DNA of 8,628 bases from assembly GCA_903825095.1 (NCBI GenBank), contig CAIJZF010000010.1, forward strand, positions 1 through 8,628, given 5' to 3'. The notes under the pieces are model-generated. The model saw only the letters and a program-made list of their open reading frames with translations. It was not told the DNA's origin and ran no database searches. Shown here in pieces: positions 1-7,601 of this stretch; position 1 is the first letter of the stretch, and every line of letters starts with the position of its first letter. The DNA is from an uncultured Bacteroidota bacterium (GTDB lineage: Bacteria > Bacteroidota > Bacteroidia > Chitinophagales > Chitinophagaceae). The position numbers were made by a program, and so were the translations under genes.

Positions 1-788
1 AATTCTTTTATTAAATTATCTTTTAAATGAGTAGGTACTAATATATAGTCGGGTGCAATACACATTTGACCACAGTTAGAAAATTTAGGATTGGCTAAAC
101 GACGCGCAGCCACTCTTAAATTCGCATCTGAACAAATCACTGCAGGGCTCTTCCCTCCTAACTCTAAGGTCACGGGCACCAATTGTTCTGCTGCTAATTT
201 GTAAATTATTTTTCCTACCATGGTACTGCCTGTATAAAAAATATGATCAAACCTATTTTCAGTAAGTAGTGGCGGAAGTACCGTAGCACCATCCCCTTCT
301 AAATACATCATATAATTATCAGGAAATAAAGAATGAATTATTTTTTGCATTACCGCTGCTGTAGCAGGCGCAAACTCAGATGGTTTTAAGACCGCACAAT
401 TTCCACCCGCAATAGCTCCAATTAAGGGCGTAAATAATAATTGAAAAGGATAGTTCCATGGAGCAATAATACAAACCACACCCAAAGGCTCTTGGATGGT
501 ATAACTAGAAGAAGGCATATTGACCAAATTGGTAGCAACCGAATTAGGTTCCATCCACTCTTTTAAATGTTTAATGGTATAGTTTAATTCACTTAAGAAA
601 AATCCAACCTCAGTAGCCCAAGCATCTTCGTCGGTTTTTTTCAAATCGGCATAAAGTGCTTGATACAACTGTTTTTCCGACTCTATAACGGCTTTTTTTA
701 AGCGTTCAAGTTGTTGTATTCTGAAGGCATATGACTGGGTAGCACCCGTGGCAAAATACGAACGTAGGTTATGAATGGTAGTAGACAT
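1..788 (-). CDS. Aldehyde dehydrogenase, ALDH3-like (N-terminal part; 3' end beyond the left edge)
   Basis: This gene encodes an NAD(P)-dependent enzyme that oxidises an aldehyde to a carboxylic acid, probably in the cytoplasm because no signal peptide is seen. Reading the minus strand from the ATG at 788 gives 262 uninterrupted residues; the family is usually about 450-470 long, so the C-terminal 40% is missing at the window edge. Visible motifs are APWNYPF (residues 109-115, with the oxyanion-hole Asn112), LKPSE (134-138, cofactor-binding Lys135), the Rossmann-type turn YTGSTMVG (185-192), LELGGK (208-213, general base Glu209) and the catalytic Cys243 in GQMCIAPDY. The short N-terminus and the CIAPDY motif point to the ALDH3/coniferyl-aldehyde-dehydrogenase group rather than to betaine or succinate-semialdehyde enzymes. 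An extra Cys239 sits four residues before the nucleophile, where Ala is usual. The substrate cannot be told. It is divergent from the oxidoreductase gene at 937. Confidence 0.93.
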   Translation of the reverse strand, partial: MSTTIHNLRSYFATGATQSYAFRIQQLERLKKAVIESEKQLYQALYADLKKTDEDAWATEVGFFLSELNYTIKHLKEWMEPNSVATNLVNMPSSSYTIQEPLGVVCIIAPWNYPFQLLFTPLIGAIAGGNCAVLKPSEFAPATAAVMQKIIHSLFPDNYMMYLEGDGATVLPPLLTENRFDHIFYTGSTMVGKIIYKLAAEQLVPVTLELGGKSPAVICSDANLRVAARRLANPKFSNCGQMCIAPDYILVPTHLKDNLIKE

Positions 789-936
789 AAGCATTAATTG
801 TTAGGCAATTTAAGCCTAATTCATGAAAGCAAAGCCCCATTTATTCGCTTATCAAAATAATTGTGAAAATTCCGAAATTTTTGATAATTTAACGTACTCA
901 TTTTAACAACGATTATAAACCAAATAACGATTTGCT
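789..936. promoter_or_regulatory. Divergent intergenic region with probable promoters for both flanking genes
   Basis: This AT-rich region separates the minus-strand aldehyde dehydrogenase from the plus-strand oxidoreductase, so it should carry a promoter in each direction. On the minus strand TTATTTTG (853-860) matches 5 of the 6 fixed positions of the Bacteroidota -7 element TAnnTTTG, but no convincing -33 TTTG lies at the right distance. On the plus strand TTTG occurs at 880-883 without a good -7 partner. No clear Shine-Dalgarno sequence precedes either start, which is usual in this phylum. The promoter role is inferred mainly from gene orientation. Confidence 0.4.
801..819. repeat. Short inverted repeat in the leader of the aldehyde dehydrogenase gene
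   Basis: TTAGGC (801-806) and GCCTAA (814-819) form perfect 6-base arms around a 7-base AT spacer. The repeat lies 13 bases upstream of the aldehyde dehydrogenase ATG. It could be a small operator or a weak leader hairpin; there is no T-run, so it is not a terminator. Arms this short can arise by chance. Confidence 0.3.
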
Positions 937-2397
937 ATGTCCAAGAAAAAATCAGACAACACAAGGAGGGATTTTATTAAAAATTCTGCGCTTGCATTAG
1001 GAGGCTTTTACATTCTACCTAGACACGTAATAGGGGGTAAAGGATTTACCGCACCAAGTGATAAATTACAAGTAGCTGGTATCGGTGCTGGCGGGAAAGG
1101 AGAAAGTGATTTATTTGCTTTCTACAGTAGTGGTAAAGCAGATATTGCTTTTTTATGTGATGTCGATGATAGACAAGCAGTAAAAAGTCGTGAAAGATAT
1201 CCAAAAGCAAAATACTATAAAGACTATAGAGAGATGTTAGATAAAGAACATATGCATATCGATGCTTGTTCTGTTTCTACACCCGATCATATGCACGGCG
1301 TACAAGCAATGGCTGCCATGCAATTAGGTAAACATGTTTATGTTCAAAAGCCAATGGCGCATGATATTTATGAAGCGCGTATTATGACCAAGGCTGCACA
1401 TGACTATAATGTAGTTACGCAAATGGGTAACCAAGGTTCTTCTGGAGATGGCGTTCGTATGTTACAAGACTGGCATGCTGCTGGATTAATTGGAGATGTT
1501 CATACTATTTATTGTTATACCGATAGACCCGTTTGGCCTCAAGGTGTAAACCGTCCTGTATTAACTACACCAACTGCTATACCTGCAGAATTAGATTTTA
1601 ATTTATGGTTAGGAACAGCACCTCAAAAAGATTATTTCGAAGGATTACTTCCATTTAACTGGAGAGGATGGTGGGATTACGGAACCGGCGCATTAGGTGA
1701 TATGGCTTGTCATATTATGGCACCAGCCTTTGCAGTTTGTGGTTTAGGTTATCCTATTGCAGCAGAGTGTAGTGTTGCTACTCGTTATACAGCTCCATGG
1801 CAAAAATTATATGCACCAGATTCTGGTCCAATGGGTTCTCATATTACTTTAACTTTCCAAGGTCAAAACGGAAAGCCAAATGTAAAATTACATTGGATGG
1901 ATGGCGGTATTCAACCAGAGCGTCCAGCTGAATTAGGCCCTAATGAAATTATGGGTGATGGAGGTAATGGTGTAATTTTTGAAGGTACTAAAGGAAAAAT
2001 GATGGCTGGCACTTATGGAGTGAATCCTCAATTATTACCTACCAACTTAACTAAAACCACTTCAGTGCCTAAAACTATAGATAGAGTGAAAGGTGGAGAA
2101 GGCGGACACTACTCTGCATGGGTAGAAGCTTGTATCGCAGGTCCTGGTAGTAAAGAAGCAAAAGCTTTAAGTTCTCATTTTGATATTGCAGGTCCTTTAA
2201 CAGAGTCTGTATTAATGGGAAATTTAGCTATCAGAAGTTATGATATTAAGTCAAGCGATAAAAAAGGCGGTGCTACTTATCCAGGAAGAAACATTCAATT
2301 GTTATGGGATGGTCCAAACATGAAGATCACCAACTTCGACGAAGCGAATCAATATGTTAAAAGAACATATCGCGATGGTTGGAGTTTGGGTGTATAG
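937..2397 (+). CDS. Tat-exported Gfo/Idh/MocA family oxidoreductase
   Basis: The protein is a 486-residue NAD(P)-binding oxidoreductase, probably acting on a sugar or glycoside in the periplasm. The N-terminus carries a twin-arginine signal, TRRDFIK (residues 9-15) followed by a hydrophobic stretch, so it should be exported already folded with its cofactor. The mature part starts around residue 40 with a Rossmann fold: the dinucleotide loop GIGAGGKG (48-55) and an acidic strand end LCDVD (73-77). The catalytic-lysine motif reads VQKPM (Lys138) where many family members have EKP. The C-terminal domain holds WRGWWDYGTGALGDM and a conserved His259 (242-259). These traits fit the large Tat-secreted subgroup seen in Bacteroidota and Planctomycetes, which is related to GH109-type enzymes that use NAD for redox-assisted glycoside cleavage. 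The substrate is unknown. The gene is alone between a divergent promoter region and a terminator, so it is probably monocistronic. Confidence 0.93.
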   Translation: MSKKKSDNTRRDFIKNSALALGGFYILPRHVIGGKGFTAPSDKLQVAGIGAGGKGESDLFAFYSSGKADIAFLCDVDDRQAVKSRERYPKAKYYKDYREMLDKEHMHIDACSVSTPDHMHGVQAMAAMQLGKHVYVQKPMAHDIYEARIMTKAAHDYNVVTQMGNQGSSGDGVRMLQDWHAAGLIGDVHTIYCYTDRPVWPQGVNRPVLTTPTAIPAELDFNLWLGTAPQKDYFEGLLPFNWRGWWDYGTGALGDMACHIMAPAFAVCGLGYPIAAECSVATRYTAPWQKLYAPDSGPMGSHITLTFQGQNGKPNVKLHWMDGGIQPERPAELGPNEIMGDGGNGVIFEGTKGKMMAGTYGVNPQLLPTNLTKTTSVPKTIDRVKGGEGGHYSAWVEACIAGPGSKEAKALSSHFDIAGPLTESVLMGNLAIRSYDIKSSDKKGGATYPGRNIQLLWDGPNMKITNFDEANQYVKRTYRDGWSLGV

Positions 2398-2422
2398 TAT
2401 TAATTTACTTTACTCAATATAT

Positions 2423-2455
2423 AACTCGGCTGCCCTTGGTAGCCGAGTTTTTTTT
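2423..2455 (+). terminator. Rho-independent terminator of the Gfo/Idh/MocA gene
   Basis: AACTCGGCT (2423-2431) pairs perfectly with AGCCGAGTT (2441-2449), and the inner bases can extend the stem by a G-U and two C-G pairs to leave a CTT loop. A run of eight T residues ends at 2455. It starts 26 bases after the TAG stop at 2395-2397 and should separate this gene from the aminotransferase gene downstream. Confidence 0.9.
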
Positions 2456-2467
2456 GTACTACCTTTA
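2436..2467 (+). promoter_or_regulatory. Candidate promoter of the aminotransferase gene, overlapping the terminator
   Basis: TACCTTTA (2460-2467) matches the Bacteroidota -7 consensus TAnnTTTG at 5 of 6 fixed positions. TTG at 2436-2438, inside the terminator hairpin loop region, lies 21 bases upstream as a possible -33 element. A start of transcription near 2472 would give a leader of about 15 bases. Only 89 bases separate the two genes and a terminator fills part of them, so a promoter is needed close to here. The exact match is weak. Confidence 0.35.
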
Positions 2468-2486
2468 GAATGCAAAAATAAACACC

Positions 2487-3653
2487 ATGAAAAATATACG
2501 TGATCAGTTTTTATTAGACCCCAGCATTACTTTTTTAAATTTTGGATCCTTTGGAGCCACGCCTAAACCTATTTTTGATGTTTATCAGAACTGGCAAAGA
2601 GTATTAGAGGCAGAGCCCGTTCAATTTATAGCCTTTGATGGAGTGAAATACTTGGAAGCCTCTAGAGCAGCGCTTGCTAAATTTATAGGCTGTCCTGACA
2701 AAGACGATTTAGTCTTGGTCACTAACCCTTCTTTTGCAGTGAATTTAATTGCAAAGAATTTTCCTTTAAATGAAGGAGATGAAATTTTAGCAACCGATAT
2801 TGAATACGGTGCCTGTGATCGTACCTGGGATTATTATTGTAAAAAAAATAAAGCTACCTATAGAAGACAAAAAATAAATTTACCTATTACCACCAAGGAA
2901 AAATTTATTGAAGATTTTTTTGAAGGTCTTAGACCAAGTACAAAAGCCATTTTTATTAGTCATATTACCAGCGCTACTGGATTAATTTTCCCAGTGAAAG
3001 AAATTTGCGAAATAGCAAAGTCAAAAGGACTCATTACCATTGTGGATGGAGCCCATGTACCCGCGCATATACCTTTTAACTTAACTGAAATACAAGCCGA
3101 TTTTTATACAGGTGCCTGTCATAAATGGATGATGGCAGCCAAGGGTTGTAGTTTTTTATATGCGCATAAATCGGTTCAACATTTATGCGACCCTTTAATT
3201 GTAAGCTGGGGCTATAAGGCCTTCAAGCCTTCCCATTCTCATTTTTTAGACTACCATCAAATGATTGGCACGCGTGATTTCTCTGCCTTTCTAACAGTGG
3301 AAGCCTCTATTGAATTTATGGAGAAAAATAATTGGACTACCGTTTCAAAAAAATGCCATGAAATTGTACTTGCTAATGCAGAAAGATTTTACAAATTACT
3401 AGGCACAAAGCCTATTAGCCCTCTAACTAGTGAGTGGATTGGTCAAATGATTAGCATTCCACTTAACGCTCCTGAGCCAGAAGTTTTACAAAGAAAATTA
3501 TACGTCGACTATAAAATTGAAATTCCTATTATGCGTCAAGAAAATGATGTGTATATGCGTTACTCTATTAATGCATTTAATACGGTTGCCGATTTAGATA
3601 CATTGTATAATGCACTAGAGGCCATTAAAAAAGAAGGTGTGCTTTTACACTAA
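2487..3653 (+). CDS. Class V PLP-dependent aminotransferase / isopenicillin N epimerase-like protein
   Basis: This is a 388-residue fold-type I pyridoxal-phosphate enzyme, cytoplasmic, with no signal peptide. The N-terminus FLNFGSFGATP (16-26) is the substrate-loop start typical of the CefD-like branch of the class V family. The PLP site is visible as TNPSFAVN (79-86, phosphate side), VDGAHVPAH (186-194, with Asp187 for the pyridine nitrogen and His190) and the Schiff-base Lys213 in GACHKWM. GTRDFSAFL (261-269) is a conserved C-terminal motif of this group. The length is normal. Family members include racemases or epimerases, cysteine desulfurase-like enzymes and aminotransferases, and the substrate cannot be deduced. 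No SufS/NifS-type catalytic cysteine loop was recognised, so an iron-sulfur assembly role is unlikely. The stop codon overlaps that of the converging dehydrogenase gene. Confidence 0.88.
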   Translation: MKNIRDQFLLDPSITFLNFGSFGATPKPIFDVYQNWQRVLEAEPVQFIAFDGVKYLEASRAALAKFIGCPDKDDLVLVTNPSFAVNLIAKNFPLNEGDEILATDIEYGACDRTWDYYCKKNKATYRRQKINLPITTKEKFIEDFFEGLRPSTKAIFISHITSATGLIFPVKEICEIAKSKGLITIVDGAHVPAHIPFNLTEIQADFYTGACHKWMMAAKGCSFLYAHKSVQHLCDPLIVSWGYKAFKPSHSHFLDYHQMIGTRDFSAFLTVEASIEFMEKNNWTTVSKKCHEIVLANAERFYKLLGTKPISPLTSEWIGQMISIPLNAPEPEVLQRKLYVDYKIEIPIMRQENDVYMRYSINAFNTVADLDTLYNALEAIKKEGVLLH

Positions 3654-6562
3654 GCTAGTGCTGCGTGTAGAATTTCTACTGTGTGTAATGCTTTTTCACC
3701 CGTGCCATCTTTAATTTGATGACGACAACTTGTACCTGGTGCTGCAATGGTACAATTATTTTGATTGGCCCTTATTTTAGGAAATAAGACCAACTCTCCA
3801 ATATTCATAGAAACTTCATAATGTTCTTTTTCATAACCAAAAGAACCTGCCATACCGCAACAACCTGAAGCAATGGTTTCCACTTTATAATTAGTAGGAA
3901 AAGAAAGTGCTTTCACAGAATCCGATAAGGCACTGACTGCCTTTTGTTGACAATGCCCGTGTAGTAAAATAGATTTAGTGCCCGTGGTGAATTTATCTTT
4001 ACTAATATTACCTACTTGCATTTCAGAAGCTAAAAACTCATCAATAAAAAAACTATGTTTCGCTAAATGATTAGCTGCGTCCAAATTTTCATCCGAAGCC
4101 AAATCGGGGTACTCATCTCTGAAAGTGAGTATGGCAGAGGGTTCTAGGCCTAGAATGGGGCTAGCGCTACTTACCAAATGACTTAAAAGCTCAATATTTT
4201 TATTCGCAATAATTTTAGCCTTTCTTACCAAGCCTTTCGATAACCAAGTTCTACCACTTTCTTCATGCTTAGGAATAATCACTTCATAACCCAAGGCCGT
4301 TAATAATTGAACTGCTTTAATACCAATAGGCGCATCGTTGTAATTCGTGAATTCATCGCAAAATAAATACACTGTTTTTATAGGATTTGCAGGGGCTATA
4401 TAATTTTTTTTGTACCAAGCTTCTAAAGTTTGTAATGATATACTTGGCATAGAACGCTTCAATGCAAAGCCTGATACTAATTTAACTAAACTTCCTGTAA
4501 TAATATTACCTACAAAGGCATTGTATAATTTAGGGACCATGGAGCCTAATTTAGCAGCCGCTGTAAAATTAGCTATAAGCCTAGCTCTAAAAGGAACGCC
4601 ATTGGCATCATAATAATGTTGCAAGAACTCCGCTTTTAATTTAGCCATGTCCACATTCGAAGGACATTCGCTTTTACAAGCCTTACAACTTAAACACAAA
4701 CTCATCACTTCATAAATTTCTTTATGATCGTATCTATTTTGTTTATCGGAATGCGTTAAAAATTCACGAAGTATATTGGCACGCGCACGGGTGGTATCTT
4801 TCTCATCCCGAGTGGCCATAAAAGAAGGACACATGGTACCACCCGACAAATGTGTTTTTCTACAATCGCCCGAACCATTGCACTGTTCAGCATGTTGTAA
4901 AATATCTTGTTTATGAAAACGAAAAATAGTTTTGAATTCAGGCGTTAATTGTCCTGGCTCATACCTAAGCATTGAATTCATCGAAGGGGTATCAACAATT
5001 TTATTGGGATTAAATAAATGCTTGGGATCCCAAGTGTTTTTTACTTGTTTTAATAAAGCATAATTTTTCTCCCCCACCATTTGCTTAATAAACTCCCCTC
5101 TTAAACGGCCATCTCCATGTTCCCCACTTAAAGAACCATTGTATTTTTTTACAAGTGTGGCCACTTCCTCTGCAATGGTTCTAAATAATTGATTCCCTTC
5201 CTTGGTTTTTAAATTAATAATGGGGCGCAAATGAATTTCGCCAGAACCTGCATGGGCATAGTGCACTGAATAAAGGCCATGCTTTTTTAATATCTCATTA
5301 AAGTCACGAATATAATTAGGTAGGTCTTCTACATCTACAGCAGTGTCTTCAATCACAGGCACTGCTTTTTCATCTCCCGGTAAATTACTTAATAAGCCTA
5401 GGCCTGCTTTTCTTAAAGCCCATATTTTTTTAGCATCGGCGCCATATAATACAGGAAAATGATAACCCAAACCGGCAGCGCGCATATCGGCTTCCACTTT
5501 ATTTGTTAACTCCAAAATTTCTTCCCTAGTTTCTTTTACAAATTCTATGACTAAAATAGCACCAGGGTCGCCTTGTACAAAAAAACGGTTCTTAGCTTGC
5601 TCCGTATTTTCTTTGGTGCACTCTAAAATATAATGGTCAATGAGTTCACTGGCACTGGGCTTGTATTTTAAACCAATTAAATTCGCATGCAGCGATTCAT
5701 CAATACTATTAAAGTGCACACATAATAAACCTACTTCTTTAGCAGGTGCAGGCACAACATTTAATTTAATCTCTGTCATAAAAGCTAAAGTACCTTCTGA
5801 GCCTGCAATTAAATTACAGAAATTAAAATTGGGACCTCCTGCCGTAAAGGGATCCGCATCTACTAAAATATCTATCGCATAACCTGTATTTCTTCTAAGT
5901 ACCGATTTTTTGGGGAACTCTTTTCTTATCTCTACCTGATTATCATAATTACTTAAGCAACTACGCACCGATTTATAAATACTGCCCTCCAAAGTATTCA
6001 ACTCACATTTTGAGTGAAAATCATCGGTAGATAAACTATTAAAAACAGCTTCCGATCCATCACTTAAAAAAGCTTTCACTTCTATTAAATGTTCTCTGGT
6101 ACTTCTATACACTACTGAATTAGATCCACAAGAATTATTACCTACCATCCCACCAATCATAGCTCTATTCGCAGTAGAAGTTTCTGGACCAAAAAATAAT
6201 CCATGGGGTTGTAAAAATAAATTTAATTCATCGCGAATTACACCAGGCTGCACACGCACCCAGCCTTCTTCTTTATTGAGTTCAAGAATTTGATTGAAAT
6301 GTTTAGAGACATCTACAATAATACCATTACCCACTACTTGGCCTGCTAAAGAGGTACCCGCCGTTCTTGGAATTAAAGAAGTTTGATGAGTAGATGCAAA
6401 ACTAATAAGCTTAGAAATATCCTCTTTAGTTTTTGGAATGGCTACGGCTAGCGGCAGCTCTCTATAACTTGAGGCGTCCGTTGCATACAAAGTCCTGATC
6501 ATTTTATCGAAAAAAAGATCCCCTTCCAATTGTTTTGCAAGTTGCTTCAAGTTTTCCTTCAT
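3650..6562 (-). CDS. FAD-linked oxidase / iron-sulfur protein fusion, YdiJ-type D-2-hydroxyacid dehydrogenase
   Basis: This 970-residue fused flavin and Fe-S dehydrogenase probably oxidises a D-2-hydroxyacid such as lactate or 2-hydroxyglutarate and passes electrons on, likely at the inner face of the cytoplasmic membrane. Domain order is: FAD-binding type 4 (about 35-270) with RTAGTSLAGQ (66-75), GPETS (125-129), GGMVGNNSCG (137-146) and GSEGTLAF (254-261); FAD-oxidase C-terminal domain (about 275-525) with HAGSGEIHLRP (437-447) and SGEHGDGRLRGEF (479-491); an Fe-S domain with Cys561, Cys567, Cys578 and the cluster CLSCKACKSECP (623-634); and a CCG-type C-terminal region with HGHCQQKA (868-875), GCCGMAGSFGYE (900-911) and GTSCRHQI (943-950). 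All expected cysteines are present. Length is close to E. coli YdiJ (about 1018). No signal peptide. The substrate is not settled by sequence. It lies 78 bases downstream of the TIM-barrel gene but has its own likely promoter. Confidence 0.93.
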   Translation of the reverse strand: MKENLKQLAKQLEGDLFFDKMIRTLYATDASSYRELPLAVAIPKTKEDISKLISFASTHQTSLIPRTAGTSLAGQVVGNGIIVDVSKHFNQILELNKEEGWVRVQPGVIRDELNLFLQPHGLFFGPETSTANRAMIGGMVGNNSCGSNSVVYRSTREHLIEVKAFLSDGSEAVFNSLSTDDFHSKCELNTLEGSIYKSVRSCLSNYDNQVEIRKEFPKKSVLRRNTGYAIDILVDADPFTAGGPNFNFCNLIAGSEGTLAFMTEIKLNVVPAPAKEVGLLCVHFNSIDESLHANLIGLKYKPSASELIDHYILECTKENTEQAKNRFFVQGDPGAILVIEFVKETREEILELTNKVEADMRAAGLGYHFPVLYGADAKKIWALRKAGLGLLSNLPGDEKAVPVIEDTAVDVEDLPNYIRDFNEILKKHGLYSVHYAHAGSGEIHLRPIINLKTKEGNQLFRTIAEEVATLVKKYNGSLSGEHGDGRLRGEFIKQMVGEKNYALLKQVKNTWDPKHLFNPNKIVDTPSMNSMLRYEPGQLTPEFKTIFRFHKQDILQHAEQCNGSGDCRKTHLSGGTMCPSFMATRDEKDTTRARANILREFLTHSDKQNRYDHKEIYEVMSLCLSCKACKSECPSNVDMAKLKAEFLQHYYDANGVPFRARLIANFTAAAKLGSMVPKLYNAFVGNIITGSLVKLVSGFALKRSMPSISLQTLEAWYKKNYIAPANPIKTVYLFCDEFTNYNDAPIGIKAVQLLTALGYEVIIPKHEESGRTWLSKGLVRKAKIIANKNIELLSHLVSSASPILGLEPSAILTFRDEYPDLASDENLDAANHLAKHSFFIDEFLASEMQVGNISKDKFTTGTKSILLHGHCQQKAVSALSDSVKALSFPTNYKVETIASGCCGMAGSFGYEKEHYEVSMNIGELVLFPKIRANQNNCTIAAPGTSCRHQIKDGTGEKALHTVEILHAALA

Positions 6563-6581
6563 ATTGCTTCATTCAACTTCG

Positions 6582-6613
6582 CAAAAATACTAAATAAAAC
6601 ACTAAGGCTTAAA
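6582..6613 (-). promoter_or_regulatory. Promoter of the YdiJ-type dehydrogenase gene
   Basis: On the minus strand TATTTTTG (6582-6589) is a perfect match to the Bacteroidota -7 element TAnnTTTG. TTTA (6610-6613) lies 20 bases upstream, matching 3 of 4 positions of the -33 TTTG element at the expected spacing. Transcription would start near 6576, leaving a leader of roughly 15 bases before the ATG at 6562. This suggests the dehydrogenase can be transcribed independently of the upstream TIM-barrel gene. Confidence 0.5.
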
Positions 6614-6640
6614 TTAGAAACCCCATTAAACTAGAGCGAA

Positions 6641-7495
6641 TTACCAATTTAATGTTTTCAAATAAGCTGCGTCATCTTTAGCGCAATCTAATTCGGTAGT
6701 TCCTGTATAAGCTTCTTGTTCTACGATATAATATTTTACACCTTGGGCAGCTGCTTGAGGTAATAAAGATTTATAATTAATACTGCCCTTACCAATAATG
6801 CAAGACTCAATACCAGTAGCTGTTTTAGCTAGATCTTTTACGTGCACTAATTTGAAACGGTTAGGGAATTTTTTCATGTAAGCGATAGGATCTACGCCAG
6901 CTGCCACTGTCCAATACATATCCATTTCAAAATCAACCGTATCAGGGTTGGTAGACTTCATCATTAAATCTTGAGGTACTATACCATCCATTGGTACAAA
7001 AGAATAATCGTGGTTATGGTAAGCAAAACGGATGCCATTTTTCTTTGTAATTTCTCCACAAGCATTGAACTCATCAGAGAATTGTTTGAAATTATCAAGT
7101 GATTTTTGAGCTCCTTTATGTGGGCATATTAAATATTTCATGCCAATCTCAGCTGCTTGAGCCGCCTTGCGTTCAAAGTCCTTAGTCACTTCGCAATGAG
7201 AAGAAACCATTGTCATTCCTAAATCATCTAATACTTTTTTCAATTCTGTATTTTTCATTCCCCAAAAAATGCCCAAGTCTCCTTCAAAACCTTCTATTTG
7301 TTTGAAACCAGACTTAGATAAATGTTTTAATACACCCATAGTGTCTTTATATAAAGCTTGCTTCACTGTCCATAATTGAATACCAAATGGTTTTGACTTT
7401 CCAGCCATTGCCATTAATTCCTTACCAAATGGCATGCTTATTGCTGCACCTGCTAATGCCGTTTGACGCAGGAAGTTTCTTCTTGAATTGTTCAT
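6641..7495 (-). CDS. Tat-exported sugar phosphate isomerase/epimerase-like TIM barrel protein
   Basis: This 284-residue protein of the xylose isomerase-like TIM barrel (AP endonuclease 2) superfamily is probably periplasmic. The Tat signal SRRNFLRQ (residues 4-11) is followed by an Ala-rich hydrophobic stretch and a plausible signal peptidase site after AMA (29-31). The barrel starts at FGIQLWTVK (37-45). Probable metal and active-site residues are in YHNHDYSF (159-166), DFEMDMYW (188-195), VHVKD (217-221) and IVEQE (257-261), where relatives often have VEQD. Known relatives isomerise or epimerise sugars or cleave 3-keto glycosides; because exported sugars are not phosphorylated, the family name 'sugar phosphate isomerase' probably misleads. 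It sits 106 bases after the subunit 3 gene on the same strand, which supports a role on the product of that dehydrogenase. The ATG at 7495 is chosen because it directly precedes the Tat motif. Confidence 0.9.
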   Translation of the reverse strand: MNNSRRNFLRQTALAGAAISMPFGKELMAMAGKSKPFGIQLWTVKQALYKDTMGVLKHLSKSGFKQIEGFEGDLGIFWGMKNTELKKVLDDLGMTMVSSHCEVTKDFERKAAQAAEIGMKYLICPHKGAQKSLDNFKQFSDEFNACGEITKKNGIRFAYHNHDYSFVPMDGIVPQDLMMKSTNPDTVDFEMDMYWTVAAGVDPIAYMKKFPNRFKLVHVKDLAKTATGIESCIIGKGSINYKSLLPQAAAQGVKYYIVEQEAYTGTTELDCAKDDAAYLKTLNW

Positions 7496-7601
7496 AAAAT
7501 CGTTTTAAAAGTTCCGCCGTTAATAATACGAATGCAATTTTTTTGCACCCTTAGAGTTCAAATTTGAAAGTTTTATAGAATAGAGAAAAAGCTATAGCTA
7601 A

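Noticed and set aside
801..819. An 11-base word (AATTTAAGCCT) shared with the region upstream of the dehydrogenase gene (6605-6615, minus)
   Set aside because: Many chance 11-base matches are expected in an AT-rich 8.6 kb window, and the two copies sit in different orientations relative to their genes.
4410..4613. Plus-strand open frame of 67 codons inside the dehydrogenase gene
   Set aside because: It lies wholly antisense to a gene with complete family motifs and its translation resembles no known protein.
5640..5882. Plus-strand open frame of 80 codons inside the dehydrogenase gene
   Set aside because: It is antisense to the FAD-binding region of a well-supported gene and has no recognisable domain or start context.
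7533..7547. Small hairpin TGCAA / TTGCA with a T5 loop in the same intergenic region
   Set aside because: The 5-base AT-rich stem is too weak, and no T-run follows it on the minus strand, so it is not a terminator.
7557..7568. Perfect 12-base palindrome TTCAAATTTGAA between the subunit 3 and TIM-barrel genes
   Set aside because: About two perfect 12-base palindromes are expected by chance in a window this size, and no second copy marks it as an operator.
7582..7601. Palindrome AGCTATAGCT followed by T residues on the minus strand, just after the subunit 3 stop
   Set aside because: The repeat has no loop and could form only a tiny stem, so it cannot be supported as a terminator.
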